A DNA stretch of 64,000 nt from Jeotgalicoccus marinus DSM 19772 (lineage in GTDB: Bacteria; Bacillota; Bacilli; Staphylococcales; Salinicoccaceae). The DNA lies in NCBI RefSeq assembly GCF_000425825.1, contig NZ_AUEE01000008.1, positions 1 through 64,000 of the forward strand, written 5' to 3'. Positions 1 to 8,035 of the stretch are shown one piece after another. The notes under the pieces are model-generated. The model saw only the letters and a program-made list of their open reading frames with translations, made no database searches and was not told the DNA's origin. The translations under genes and the position numbers were made by a program. The first letter of the stretch is position 1. The number at the start of each line of letters is the position of its first letter.

Positions 1-1
1 T

Positions 2-223
2 ATGGGATATTTGAAAGGGAAAAGTGCCGTACTTATCCATGAACAACATGCGAATTTGAAGTACAAATATGGAAACAGAACGTTTTGGGCGAAGGGATAC
101 TATGTGAGCACCGTCGGACTGAACCAAAAAACGATTGAAAAGTATATCAGAGAGCAGGAAGCAGATGACAGGGTGCTCGATTCAATTTCAAAACGAGAAT
201 ACGTGGATCCATTCAAAAAGTAA
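2..223 (+). CDS. tnpA: IS200/IS605-family transposase TnpA, C-terminal part (cut by window edge)
   Basis: This is the last 73 residues of a Y1 (HUH) single-strand transposase that excises and inserts IS200/IS605 elements. The visible part holds the family-typical Trp-rich segment (NRTFWAKGYYVSTVG) and the helix carrying the catalytic tyrosine in a YxxxQ motif (YIREQ, residues 47-51). The HUH histidine motif and the true start lie left of the window. No TnpB gene follows, which fits an IS200-type element with tnpA alone. Structured right-end DNA follows the stop. The open frame shows no damage in the part seen, so the element could be active. Family assignment is by motif recall. Confidence 0.9.
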   Translation: MGYLKGKSAVLIHEQHANLKYKYGNRTFWAKGYYVSTVGLNQKTIEKYIREQEADDRVLDSISKREYVDPFKK

Positions 224-270
224 AACCAAATAAAAGGTAAAGTGAATAGCGGTTGGCAGTCTTTTGAGAG

Positions 271-345
271 CTCCCTTTAGGGAGTATGTGCGGAATGAGC
301 CCTTATAGGGCTGAAAAAAAGCCACCCGTTATACGGGTGGATACT
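271..345 (+). mobile_element. Probable right end of the IS200/IS605 element
   Basis: Three short hairpins follow the tnpA stop: CTCCC/GGGAG (271-275 with 280-284), AGCCC/GGGCT (298-302 with 308-312) and CCACCCG/CGGGTGG (322-328 with 334-340, loop TTATA). IS200/IS605 elements have subterminal hairpins recognised as single-stranded DNA by TnpA, so the last hairpin and the bases just after it (about 341-350) are the likely cleavage end. The exact end cannot be fixed without the left end, which is outside the window. Confidence 0.55.
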
Positions 346-379
346 TACTTTGTTAAGTAGAAAATAACTTAAGTGATGT

Positions 380-453
380 AGGTGTGCTTCGAAATAAAAC
401 GAAGGTGATGTAATTAGCTAGGTGCGCTTCGAAATAAAAACGAAGCGCACCAA
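380..453. repeat. Near-duplicate hairpin element between the IS end and the sst operon
   Basis: A perfect 11-bp stem GGTGCGCTTCG (422-432) and CGAAGCGCACC (442-452) closes on an A-rich 9-nt loop. About 40 bp upstream lies an imperfect copy of its left half (GGTGTGCTTCG from 382, followed by the same AAATAAAA loop and CGAAG). No gene is seen in 224-518. The stem could act as a terminator or be a decayed repeat. The same GGTGCGCTT sequence recurs in the large hairpin near 30565. Confidence 0.45.
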
Positions 454-458
454 TTACA

Positions 459-496
459 AAAACCCCCATTACAGAGCGAAATGCTCAGTAATGGGG
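459..496 (-). terminator. Terminator of the sst iron-transport operon
   Basis: CCCCATTAC (465-473) pairs with GTAATGGGG (488-496), enclosing a second stem GAGC/GCTC with a 4-nt loop. Read on the minus strand the stem is followed by T5. It lies 22 bp beyond the stop of the ATPase gene. Confidence 0.8.
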
Positions 497-518
497 AGAA
501 GCAATTAATCATAACTAA

Positions 519-1271
519 TCAATATATTGCGACTTTACCATAAGGTCCGTCGATTGTTTGGATTTCTGTTTCGAAGATATCTGTTAAAATCTCGGGATCC
601 ATGATTTCATCTACTGTACCGTAAGCGGCAATTTTGCCATCTTTCATTGCACAGATTCTATCTGAATACTTCGCGGCAAAGTTAATGTCATGCATTACGG
701 TAACGATTGTTCTACCGAATTCATTTGCTGCTTGTCTTAAATGATCCATCATCTGGACTGAGCGTGCAACATCTAGGTTATTTAATGGCTCATCTAAAAG
801 AACGTATTCAGTTTCTTGGCAGAGGACCATAGCAACATAGGCGCGTTGTCTTTGTCCCCCTGACAGTTCGTCTAAATATCTGTTCTCGAGCTCTGTTAAT
901 TTTAGAAAGTCGATGTATTTAGATATAATTTCTTCGTCCTTTTTGTTGAGATTACCTTTTGAGTAAGGGAATCGACCAAACCCAACGAGTTGTCTAACTG
1001 TCAGGCGTGTAACGAAGTGGTTCTCCTGCCTTAGAATCGTAATAATCTTAGCAAGATCCTTAGATTTTGTGCTTGAGACATCTAAATCAGCGACTGTAAT
1101 GTTACCTTCATCGATATCTAGAAGCCGGCCGATCATCAACAAGGTCGTAGATTTTCCTGCACCATTAGGGCCAATCAAAGATGTTAGACCAGCTCTAGGA
1201 ATTTCTATATTTAAAGGACCAATTTCTACTGAATCAGTATATCGTTTTTTAATATCATTAATTTTTATCAT
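519..1271 (-). CDS. sstC: Iron-siderophore ABC transporter ATP-binding protein (SstC/YclP type)
   Basis: ATPase that powers uptake of ferric catechol-type siderophores through the two permeases encoded upstream. The 250-residue length is usual. Walker A is GPNGAGKST near residue 34, the ABC signature is LSGGQRQR near residue 135, and Walker B (YVLLDEP) follows; the switch histidine is in TVMHD. The start ATG overlaps the stop of the upstream permease gene by 4 bp, so the two are translationally coupled. It is the last gene of a four-gene operon that begins with the binding protein. The substrate is inferred from the family (S. aureus SstC, B. subtilis YclP); the ATPase alone would not distinguish siderophore types. 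Confidence 0.9.
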   Translation of the reverse strand: MIKINDIKKRYTDSVEIGPLNIEIPRAGLTSLIGPNGAGKSTTLLMIGRLLDIDEGNITVADLDVSSTKSKDLAKIITILRQENHFVTRLTVRQLVGFGRFPYSKGNLNKKDEEIISKYIDFLKLTELENRYLDELSGGQRQRAYVAMVLCQETEYVLLDEPLNNLDVARSVQMMDHLRQAANEFGRTIVTVMHDINFAAKYSDRICAMKDGKIAAYGTVDEIMDPEILTDIFETEIQTIDGPYGKVAIY

Positions 1272-2314
1272 AATTTCCTCTTCCTTAATATCACTATCAA
1301 GAATATTATTCCACCAACAAGTTCAATGATAACAGATACAACGCCTTGGGCACTAACAACATGCGTCATTACAAAGTAGGCAGTTGTTAACACCGCAAAG
1401 CCAATGGCTAAAGACATTGGGAATAAAAATCTGTGATCATATGTTGGTGCAGCTTGGTAAGTTAGAGTTGCGACTAAGAATCCGAAAAACGTCAATGGTC
1501 CAATTAAAGCCGTTGAAATGGACATTAGAATTGCGACTAAAATTAAAGTATAGATAATGCTCGCTCTGTGACTTGTACCTAATGTTGAGGCAACATCTCT
1601 TCCTAGGCTAAGTACGTTAAGTTTTCTTGAGAACAAGAAAAGTAGAACTGCAACGATAATCACTAGGGGAATAACAATCGGGAAGTATTCTGGATCTGCG
1701 TTGTTAACAGAACCAAATAATCTAGCTTGTAAGATATCAAACTCAGAAGGTGCAAGCACTCTTCTCATGAATGTTGAGACAGAGCCTAAACCACTTCCAA
1801 TAATAATTCCCACTAAAAGCATTAGCTGTAGATTGCCGTATTTTCCAGATAGTAACCAGCCATATAATATTAAACTCATTATGACCATTAAGGTAACTTG
1901 TATACCAAATGCTTCAGGGCCACTGAAGTTAACTAAGGCTGTCGCACCAAAGAAGTAAATTGTACTCGTTTGAATGGCACCATATAGTGATTCAAAACCG
2001 AGTAGGGACGGCGTGATAATCTTGTTATTCGTCACAGACTGAAAAGCGACTGTAGACAAGCTATGACATATCACAGCAATTGCCATCGCAATGACTGCAG
2101 CAATTCTTCTCTTTGTAACAGGAATAAAAGAAGGAGAATCGACAGGAACTGGGTTATTGTAAAGTAGTAAACCTAATGAAGACAGTAGACCAATGGATAA
2201 TAATACAATGAGCAATACCCAATAACGTGTTCTTTCTTTTTTGTTACGAAATGCTTTTGCTGATCTTCTTTTATTGTGAAGCGCTGTGGAGAATTGATTG
2301 TTCGTTGTTTCCAT
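1268..2314 (-). CDS. sstB: Iron-siderophore ABC transporter permease (SstB/YclO type)
   Basis: Membrane permease of the FecCD family, 348 residues, with about nine or ten predicted hydrophobic segments. The stretch near residues 85-110 (FQSVTNNKIITPSLLGFES) is the family hallmark, and a glycine-rich segment near residue 270 (IGPLTFFGF) is the usual site of contact with the ATPase. The first 25 residues are unusually basic (many Lys/Arg), fitting a cytoplasmic N-terminus. The gene abuts the preceding permease gene: that one stops at 2315 and this one starts at 2314. It forms a heterodimer with the product of the adjacent gene. Assignment to SstB is by similarity recalled from S. aureus. Confidence 0.88.
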   Translation of the reverse strand: METTNNQFSTALHNKRRSAKAFRNKKERTRYWVLLIVLLSIGLLSSLGLLLYNNPVPVDSPSFIPVTKRRIAAVIAMAIAVICHSLSTVAFQSVTNNKIITPSLLGFESLYGAIQTSTIYFFGATALVNFSGPEAFGIQVTLMVIMSLILYGWLLSGKYGNLQLMLLVGIIIGSGLGSVSTFMRRVLAPSEFDILQARLFGSVNNADPEYFPIVIPLVIIVAVLLFLFSRKLNVLSLGRDVASTLGTSHRASIIYTLILVAILMSISTALIGPLTFFGFLVATLTYQAAPTYDHRFLFPMSLAIGFAVLTTAYFVMTHVVSAQGVVSVIIELVGGIIFLIVILRKRKL

Positions 2315-3331
2315 TTATCGAATCCTCCTTGGTCTTCTTTGTCTAAGTAGTAGGGAAATAAACACAATTGCACCCACAGTACCTAGAATCACTGAAACAG
2401 AAATTTCAAATGGCATGATGATTGTACGTGAGATAATGTCACAAATGGTAATGGTACACATACCGATTACACATACCCAAGGTAAGTTACTCCGTAGATC
2501 ATCACCTCTAAATAAGGAGACAATATTAGGCACAATGAGACCTAGAAACGGTAAGTAACCAATTACAGCAGCAACAATCCCGACTGCGAGTGAGATTAAA
2601 CCAGTTGCAATTAAGACGAGTAGGTTGTAATTCACACCTAAGCTCGTTGCTATATCTTCACCAAGACCAGCTAAGGTCAGTCGATTAGCTAGTAAGAATA
2701 TAAGTATACAAATAATGACAATGATCCATAAGTATTCATATCTGCCTGCTTGAACGGAAGCAAATGAGCCAATAAACCAAGACTCAATATTTTGAGTCAT
2801 TTGGAAAAGTAAACCTACGAACGTAGCAACAGCAGAAATGACAGCTCCAAGCATCAATCCAATGATTGGAACGATAAGTGAAGATTTTAACTCAACACGA
2901 CGTAAAAACATAAAGAAAATCATAGTCCCCATAAATGAGAATACGATTGCTCCAGCCATTCTTAACATTAGAGAAGGCGATGGTACAAGCAGGTAAACAC
3001 AAAGTAAACCCAGACCTGCCCATTCCATTGTTCCTGTTGTCGTAGGTTCAACGAATCGGTTCTGAGTAATTAATTGCATCACCAGTCCTGACATTGCCAT
3101 AGCAGCACCAGTTAATATCAAGGCAACTGTTCTTGGTATACGTGTAGTGAAAAACATCTCCATTCCATCTTCTTGTCCACGGATGTCGTATACACCAGTA
3201 AATAAGGAAATAGTACCGAGAATGAATACAGCTATAACTGCCAAGATGAAAGGCTTAGTCCATATTTTATTATGATTATAAAGAAGGGATTGGGAGTCTC
3301 TCCCAATCCCACCCATGTCTTTATGTGACAT
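2315..3331 (-). CDS. sstA: Iron-siderophore ABC transporter permease (SstA/YclN type)
   Basis: Second FecCD-type permease, 338 residues. The segment around residues 65-100 (TRIPRTVALILTGAAMAMSG, then LITQNRFVEPTTTGT) is typical of SstA/YclN and is where these proteins differ from the SstB partner. A second conserved region (GYLPFLGLIVPN) near residue 265 matches the ATPase coupling helix. The extreme C-terminus is basic (LRQRRPRRIR). It follows the binding-protein gene after an 18-bp gap and is directly joined to the second permease gene, so all four genes should be on one Fur-controlled transcript. Confidence 0.88.
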   Translation of the reverse strand: MSHKDMGGIGRDSQSLLYNHNKIWTKPFILAVIAVFILGTISLFTGVYDIRGQEDGMEMFFTTRIPRTVALILTGAAMAMSGLVMQLITQNRFVEPTTTGTMEWAGLGLLCVYLLVPSPSLMLRMAGAIVFSFMGTMIFFMFLRRVELKSSLIVPIIGLMLGAVISAVATFVGLLFQMTQNIESWFIGSFASVQAGRYEYLWIIVIICILIFLLANRLTLAGLGEDIATSLGVNYNLLVLIATGLISLAVGIVAAVIGYLPFLGLIVPNIVSLFRGDDLRSNLPWVCVIGMCTITICDIISRTIIMPFEISVSVILGTVGAIVFISLLLRQRRPRRIR

Positions 3332-3349
3332 TATAAATTGCTCCTTTGA

Positions 3350-4393
3350 TTACTCAGCTAGTGCTTCAGCAAGGTTGTTAAACAATTCTATATAAGTTTG
3401 GATTGATTCGTTTGTGTAAGTATCCTCAGGTGCATAGACGATGTTATCTTCTGAAACAGCAGTCGTGTTTTGTAGTGCAGGAGAATCTGCGATTACATCC
3501 TGTGCTGGAATTGATTCTTCACCACTACTAGATACAGCAGCATCACGGTCTAGAACAAATAGCCAATCAGGATTCGTCTCAGCGATTGCTTCAACAGACA
3601 CTTCGTCACCTTGGTGGTCAGTCGATGACTCCTCAACTTCTAATGCTGGTTGCCAATCGAAGATTTCATACATTGGACCCCAAACACGTCCGTTACCTGG
3701 TGCAGAGAAGTTGATGCTACCACCAGAAACGATGACTGACATTACAGTGCTTTCACCGTCGTATGCTTCTTGTGCAGCAGTGATTGAATCTTCAAATTCA
3801 GTGATTAGTGCTTCAGCTTCGTCGCTTTTATCAAAGATTTGCCCAAGTTGAGTTGTGATATTTTTGAAACCATTTTCGAAGTTTTCACCTGGTGTTTCTG
3901 CTTCTTCAGAAACGTCTATGTTAAGGTCAATTACAGCAGCTTCAGGAACGATTTCTTTAATATCTTCGTAGTAGCCTGCGAATCTTTGACCAACGATAAC
4001 AAGATCAGGGTTAACAGCTGCGATTGCTTCAAGATTTGGTTCACGGTGGTTACCAATGTTCTCGATAGACTCATCAGAGGAGTAAGAGATATCAGCTGGA
4101 ATTAAGTCTTGAGGTGCAGCGGCAAGTTCAACGCCCCAGTCTTCAAGTGTTTCGAAAGTTCTGTTGTCCAGTGCAACAACAGTTTCTGGGTTAACAGGTA
4201 CTTCAACAGTACCATGGGCATCTTCAATTTCTACAGTAGAAGAAGATGCGTCTTCAGAAGCTTCCTCTTCAGTTGTATTTTCATCGGTAGCCGCGTCTTC
4301 TTCAGTCGCACTTTCCTCTGAATCAGTGTTCGAACAAGCAGCTAGTACTAGAACAAACACAGCCATAAATAAGATGAACTTAAATTTATTCAT
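3350..4393 (-). CDS. sstD: Siderophore-binding lipoprotein (SstD/YclQ type)
   Basis: Membrane-anchored receptor that delivers ferric siderophore to the permease pair. The start chosen is the ATG at 4393, preceded by AAGGAGAG; a longer upstream frame lacks a ribosome-binding site. A lipoprotein signal ends with VLAAC, Cys20 being the lipidation site, followed by an acidic Glu/Asp/Thr/Ser-rich linker to about residue 50. The rest is a class III solute-binding fold with the helical backbone linker. The FVLDRDAAV segment near the C-terminal domain matches FVIDRGTAI in YclQ as I recall it. First gene of the operon, with a Fur box and promoter upstream. Catechol siderophore specificity is inferred. 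Confidence 0.9.
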   Translation of the reverse strand: MNKFKFILFMAVFVLVLAACSNTDSEESATEEDAATDENTTEEEASEDASSSTVEIEDAHGTVEVPVNPETVVALDNRTFETLEDWGVELAAAPQDLIPADISYSSDESIENIGNHREPNLEAIAAVNPDLVIVGQRFAGYYEDIKEIVPEAAVIDLNIDVSEEAETPGENFENGFKNITTQLGQIFDKSDEAEALITEFEDSITAAQEAYDGESTVMSVIVSGGSINFSAPGNGRVWGPMYEIFDWQPALEVEESSTDHQGDEVSVEAIAETNPDWLFVLDRDAAVSSSGEESIPAQDVIADSPALQNTTAVSEDNIVYAPEDTYTNESIQTYIELFNNLAEALAE

Positions 4394-4473
4394 TGGAAAA
4401 CTCTCCTTATGATATATTTTGTCCAATGAAATTAACCAATACACTATGTATGCTTCTTTAATATTCACTGTGT

Positions 4474-4524
4474 AGTATAACAGTGGATTATAAATATTAC
4501 AAATGGTATTGAGAATCAATTTCA
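4474..4524 (-). promoter_or_regulatory. sst promoter with Fur box
   Basis: On the minus strand a -35 TTGTAA (4497-4502) and -10 TATACT (4474-4479) are 17 bp apart. Just upstream, 4510-4524 reads TGAAATTGATTCTCA, matching the 7-1-7 Fur consensus TGATAATNATTATCA at 11 or 12 of 14 positions. This predicts iron repression of sstDABC. Confidence 0.7.
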
Positions 4525-4637
4525 ATTAGACTTATATAAGTCATTATAGAGTAGACTTCTGTGAAAATCTTGTGAATAAAGCATATATTTAAAACTTTTT
4601 AATTAAATTTGTCGTCTGTCAAATTTTAGACAATATT

Positions 4638-5315
4638 TTATTCCATCATAGAGTAACCTCTACCATATATAGTACTTATGTAATTACCATTTTCTTCATC
4701 ATTGATCTTTTTACGTAAATAACCAATATATAAGTCCACGACATTAGTATGCACTTCATTGTTATAGCACCATAGCTCGTTCAACAGCAGTTCACGACTC
4801 AATACTTTGTTTTTATTATTCACTAAGAAAATGAGTAAATCATATTCTCTTTTGGTGAGTTTGATAGTGTGACCATCTTTCGTGACTGTCTTTTTGTCAT
4901 CATCTATAGATAAATTTTTAAAAGTATACTGGGATTTTGAATATGAGTTTGCAGTTTCTCGAATGCGAAAAATAACATTAATTCTTGCAATCAGTTCTTC
5001 GATGTCAAAAGGTTTTCTGATATAATCATCAGCCCCAGCATGTAGGCCTGCTATACAACTTTCTGTAGAGATGTTATCTGTGATAATTATGATAGGTGTG
5101 GACTGACGTTCACGAATTTTTTTACAAATATCAGGTCCAGGAAGATTGAGATCATCCCAGTCCAGTATGATAATATCCCATTTTTTTGTAAAAACGATAT
5201 CTAAACCGTCATCCTCATTATGTAAAGTGACATCGAAATGATTTTCTTTACTAAAACCAGCCTTAATTTTCTTAGACTTTGAACGTTTATTTTTAATTAC
5301 GAGTAATTTTTTCAT
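4638..5315 (-). CDS. Atypical OmpR-family response regulator without a partner kinase
   Basis: A 225-residue protein with an N-terminal receiver-like domain (1-120) and a winged-helix OmpR/PhoB DNA-binding domain (about 127-225, ending with STIYGRGYSM). The receiver is degenerate: the acidic pair that binds magnesium (normally VDDE after the first strand) is replaced by VIKNKRS. The phospho-acceptor-like Asp in IIILDWDD and the lysine of YIRKPF remain. No histidine kinase gene is adjacent. It lies downstream of a strong Fur box and upstream of the sst operon on the same strand, which suggests a role in iron or metal response. Phosphorylation-independent action is inferred from the lost residues. 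Confidence 0.8.
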   Translation of the reverse strand: MKKLLVIKNKRSKSKKIKAGFSKENHFDVTLHNEDDGLDIVFTKKWDIIILDWDDLNLPGPDICKKIRERQSTPIIIITDNISTESCIAGLHAGADDYIRKPFDIEELIARINVIFRIRETANSYSKSQYTFKNLSIDDDKKTVTKDGHTIKLTKREYDLLIFLVNNKNKVLSRELLLNELWCYNNEVHTNVVDLYIGYLRKKINDEENGNYISTIYGRGYSMME

Positions 5316-5373
5316 GCGTCCACCACCTTCTATTAAAATTACTTGTAATAATGAGATGTATTGAAATATATTG

Positions 5374-5388
5374 TGATAATCATTCTCA
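5374..5388. promoter_or_regulatory. Fur box in the divergent region before the response regulator
   Basis: TGATAATCATTCTCA matches the Fur 7-1-7 consensus at 13 of 14 positions. It is about 60 bp upstream of the response regulator start and about 190 bp before the disrupted exporter gene on the other strand, so it most likely controls the regulator. Confidence 0.75.
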
Positions 5389-5574
5389 TTTATCTACTTA
5401 ATATATATATTAACGATTGGAAAAATATAGTGCAAGGAAGAAAGATAAATTTTTGCAGGAATTATTTTTAAGTGATTAAACTCAATGTTCTGATACATAT
5501 TTTTAAGTAAATTACTTTATAATGGGGAATGTAATTACAAAAAAATAGAGATGAGAAAATTGTCACAGACAATT

Positions 5575-5961
5575 ATGAAGAAAGAAGCACCTAACAATAT
5601 TATAGTGGGGATTATCCTTTATATATTAACTTACTGATTGTTTGCACAAGCATTCCTTAATATTGGGCCATCTGTACAAGCAACATATTCAGATACTAGT
5701 AGTACAATTATTAATCTTTCGGTAAGTTTAACATCATTCATTACTGGGGTTTTTATGGTTGCTGCAGGGAATATTGCCTATAAGATTGGTTATACTAAAA
5801 TTACCTATATCGGTGTTATTTTAAGCATCATTGGATCTGTGATTATTCTCCTACCATTCCATAGTTCATTTTTAATAGTAGGGCGTATCGTACAAGGATT
5901 CTCAGCGGCAATGATTATGCCAGCAACGATTTCTATATTTAATAATATTTTTGAAGATATA
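5575..5961 (+). pseudogene. Remnant of a DHA2-type drug exporter (NorB/Tet38/SdrM-like)
   Basis: Reading from the ATG at 5575, the frame encodes the start of a 14-TM MFS exporter, but codon 21 is TGA (5635-5637) where a Trp is expected (ILTY*LFAQAFLNIGP). After the stop the frame continues through about four membrane segments (VGRIVQGFSAAMIMPATIS is MFS-typical) and ends near 5938-5964, where the sequence changes abruptly to a peptidase. About two thirds of the exporter is missing. A nonsense change plus a large deletion best explains this. The alternative of readthrough is possible but would still give only a fragment. Confidence 0.75.
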
Positions 5962-7173
5962 CAAAGTGTAATAAAAACAGATTATGCTAGATATGTGGAT
6001 AAGAGAAATATTAATCATCCTGAAAAAAACCATATATATAATAGTATGTCTGATCGAGAGTTCATTGAGACAATTCAGGATTATATTTTAGACTTTAATG
6101 ATGGACATATGTGGTTTATTGGAAAAAATTATTCATTACCTAATATAGGCTTCAAAGTACGACGATTTGAAAATAGTTTGTATGTGATTGAAGCTAAACA
6201 AGAAAATAGATTGCAAATTGGGGACGAAATAACAAAAATAGATAATGTTGAAATATCAAAAGTAGGAGAGATACACTCCAAACAATTAGAAGAAAGTATC
6301 TTTGAAAGACAACAATGGAATTTACTTCTTCGTAAGTTTTCAGAAGTGGAAGTAGTTAGAGATAATAAAACTTTTAAGTTGCTGTTGTCAAGCTATGAAA
6401 ATGAAGATTTCGTAAGTACTCATTCAGCTAAGCAATTGGATGACAAAACAATGTTATTGAAAGTAACAGATTTTGCTGAAGAAAAACCCATTGTTGATTT
6501 GGTGAGAAACAATAAAGACTTAATTGAAAAGAGTGAAAATCTAATTATAGATGTGCGTATAAACAATGGAGGAAATGATGAGTTTTACTTTCCGTTATTA
6601 GACTATATATTTGAAGAGAATATAGCTTTTAAAGATTTATTTACAGAAGATGAAGCTATGTATACAAATTATACAAAGAGAAATTGTGATTTGTGGTTGA
6701 GTGTATTAGAAGAGTACTTGGAGCAAGAGCTTGAAGAGGATACTATAAAGTCACTACAAAGTGATATTGAGGACATTAAAGAACATTATGGTAAAGGTTT
6801 TGTAGAAGTACCTGAAGAAACAGAGTATTTAATTTGTGGTCAAGCTAAACCTAATAACATATATATTTTGACAGATTACTATTGTGGTAGTTCCGGTGAG
6901 ACTTTCGTATCTAATGCTAAAAAGTCCATGAAAGTCATTACAGTTGGACGTCCTACAATGGGAATTATGTATTACTTTAATCTAGTTACAGTAGATTATG
7001 GTGATTTTGAATTTGACTATAGCATTTCAAAAATGCATGAAAATAGCTTTACTTACGGGATGGGAATACAGCCAGATTATTATATACCTTGGTCACCTGA
7101 GCATTTAAAGGAAGATAAGGATCTATTGTATGTTCAACGTTTAATTAAAGAAAAAGATATGAGAAAGGACTAG
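5638..7173 (+). CDS. S41-family peptidase whose N-terminus was replaced by exporter sequence
   Basis: The open frame of 511 codons joins about 109 residues of MFS transporter to an S41 (C-terminal-processing-like) peptidase. The peptidase part, from about residue 110, has the FNDGHMWF helix region, a PDZ-like segment (RLQIGDEITKIDNV, about residues 196-212), and the catalytic serine in YYCGSSGE (residues 414-421). The usual first 50 or so residues of the peptidase domain seem to be lost at the junction (about 5938-5964). A shorter product could start at the internal ATG at 6046 (MSDREF). The coding strand has lower GC than its neighbours. Whether any protein is made is unknown. Confidence 0.6.
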   Translation: MFAQAFLNIGPSVQATYSDTSSTIINLSVSLTSFITGVFMVAAGNIAYKIGYTKITYIGVILSIIGSVIILLPFHSSFLIVGRIVQGFSAAMIMPATISIFNNIFEDIQSVIKTDYARYVDKRNINHPEKNHIYNSMSDREFIETIQDYILDFNDGHMWFIGKNYSLPNIGFKVRRFENSLYVIEAKQENRLQIGDEITKIDNVEISKVGEIHSKQLEESIFERQQWNLLLRKFSEVEVVRDNKTFKLLLSSYENEDFVSTHSAKQLDDKTMLLKVTDFAEEKPIVDLVRNNKDLIEKSENLIIDVRINNGGNDEFYFPLLDYIFEENIAFKDLFTEDEAMYTNYTKRNCDLWLSVLEEYLEQELEEDTIKSLQSDIEDIKEHYGKGFVEVPEETEYLICGQAKPNNIYILTDYYCGSSGETFVSNAKKSMKVITVGRPTMGIMYYFNLVTVDYGDFEFDYSISKMHENSFTYGMGIQPDYYIPWSPEHLKEDKDLLYVQRLIKEKDMRKD

Positions 7174-7179
7174 TTTTAA

Positions 7180-7419
7180 ATGTTATGGCTTAATTTATTA
7201 ATGATTGTCCTTGTAATAGTCGGTCTACTTATATTTGCATATGGAATTTTCAAGGCGAGTGATGTTCAAGTATTCTTTGGAGAACTGATTGTATTTACGC
7301 CAATTTTCTGGCTTACATTTGATTTTAATTTGTTACCATTAGCTCCTGTATTTTCTTTGTCTGTAATGTATTTTTTACAGTCTATTAATTCAAAAAAGCA
7401 AGTTGAGAACAACAGTTAA
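7180..7419 (+). CDS. Small membrane protein of unknown function
   Basis: A 79-residue hydrophobic protein with two or three predicted membrane segments (about residues 2-22, 29-48 and 50-67) and a short polar C-terminus (NSKKQVENNS). It starts 7 bp after the peptidase stop and is followed 15 bp later by another membrane protein gene, so the three appear to be co-transcribed. I do not recognise a family. By position it may work with the S41 peptidase, but this is only context. Confidence 0.6.
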   Translation: MLWLNLLMIVLVIVGLLIFAYGIFKASDVQVFFGELIVFTPIFWLTFDFNLLPLAPVFSLSVMYFLQSINSKKQVENNS

Positions 7420-7433
7420 GGGGTTGGTCTTCA

Positions 7434-7856
7434 ATGGAGATTTATGTTAAACGTAGAACTTTGTATTTAGGATGGCTAGGCTCATTAGAACTTAAGTTTA
7501 ATGGCGAAAGAATAAGGTCAATACAGGGGAAAACCACACATAATTATTCTATTCCTGAGAGTAACGACATCTTATCATATCTTTCACTATTTGATCGATC
7601 TCGTAAAATAAATATAAAAGACGGAGATACTATAGTGATTAAAGAAACAATTCTGAGTAAAATGATTAATATCCTTTTTTTGACTACTATATTAGGATTT
7701 TTAGTGTTTAACTTTTATAGCTTCGCAACAGGCGTTTATCTAGATCATCCATTTATAAGATATACTCTGATTACGCTAAGTATTTCACTAACTGTTATTT
7801 TTGTAATATCACTTTTCTTCCAAAATTATAAGTTTATTATAGAGAATGAGAAATAA
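7434..7856 (+). CDS. Two-TM membrane protein of unknown function
   Basis: A 140-residue protein with a polar N-terminal region of about 75 residues (basic, with GERIRSIQGK and KDGDTIVIKE) and two membrane helices at about residues 78-97 and 108-128. The ATG follows a GGGGTTGG-like Shine-Dalgarno sequence. It is the last gene of the S41-linked cluster and is followed by a terminator hairpin. I do not recognise a domain; the soluble part has beta-strand-like alternation. Confidence 0.6.
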   Translation: MEIYVKRRTLYLGWLGSLELKFNGERIRSIQGKTTHNYSIPESNDILSYLSLFDRSRKINIKDGDTIVIKETILSKMINILFLTTILGFLVFNFYSFATGVYLDHPFIRYTLITLSISLTVIFVISLFFQNYKFIIENEK

Positions 7857-7897
7857 ACTTTTTTATCAATTTGCTTGATTTTACTATAACTGTTTGA

Positions 7898-7937
7898 GGT
7901 ATTTCCTATTTTGATAGGGAATGCCTTTTATTTTTTA
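7898..7937 (+). terminator. Terminator after the S41 peptidase cluster
   Basis: GGTATTTCCTA (7898-7908) pairs with TAGGGAATGCC (7915-7925) with two wobbles, then a T-rich run. Confidence 0.7.
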
Positions 7938-7964
7938 TTAGCACAAGAAATATACTATTTAAAG

Positions 7965-7993
7965 TTGATTTACCAGACTAAGATATATAGTAT
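7965..7993 (+). promoter_or_regulatory. Promoter of the iadA-nhaC operon
   Basis: TTGATT (7965-7970) and TAGTAT (7988-7993) are 17 bp apart, about 43 bp before the iadA start, which has AAGGGGG as ribosome-binding site. Confidence 0.5.
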
Positions 7994-8035
7994 AAAAACA
8001 TATTCTTAATTTTCGAAAATTTAAAGGGGGATATT

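Noticed and set aside
3441-4412. Several open frames antisense to the sst binding-protein gene
   Set aside because: They shadow the GC-skewed coding frame of sstD, lack start signals and have unnatural Ser/Thr/Cys-rich composition.
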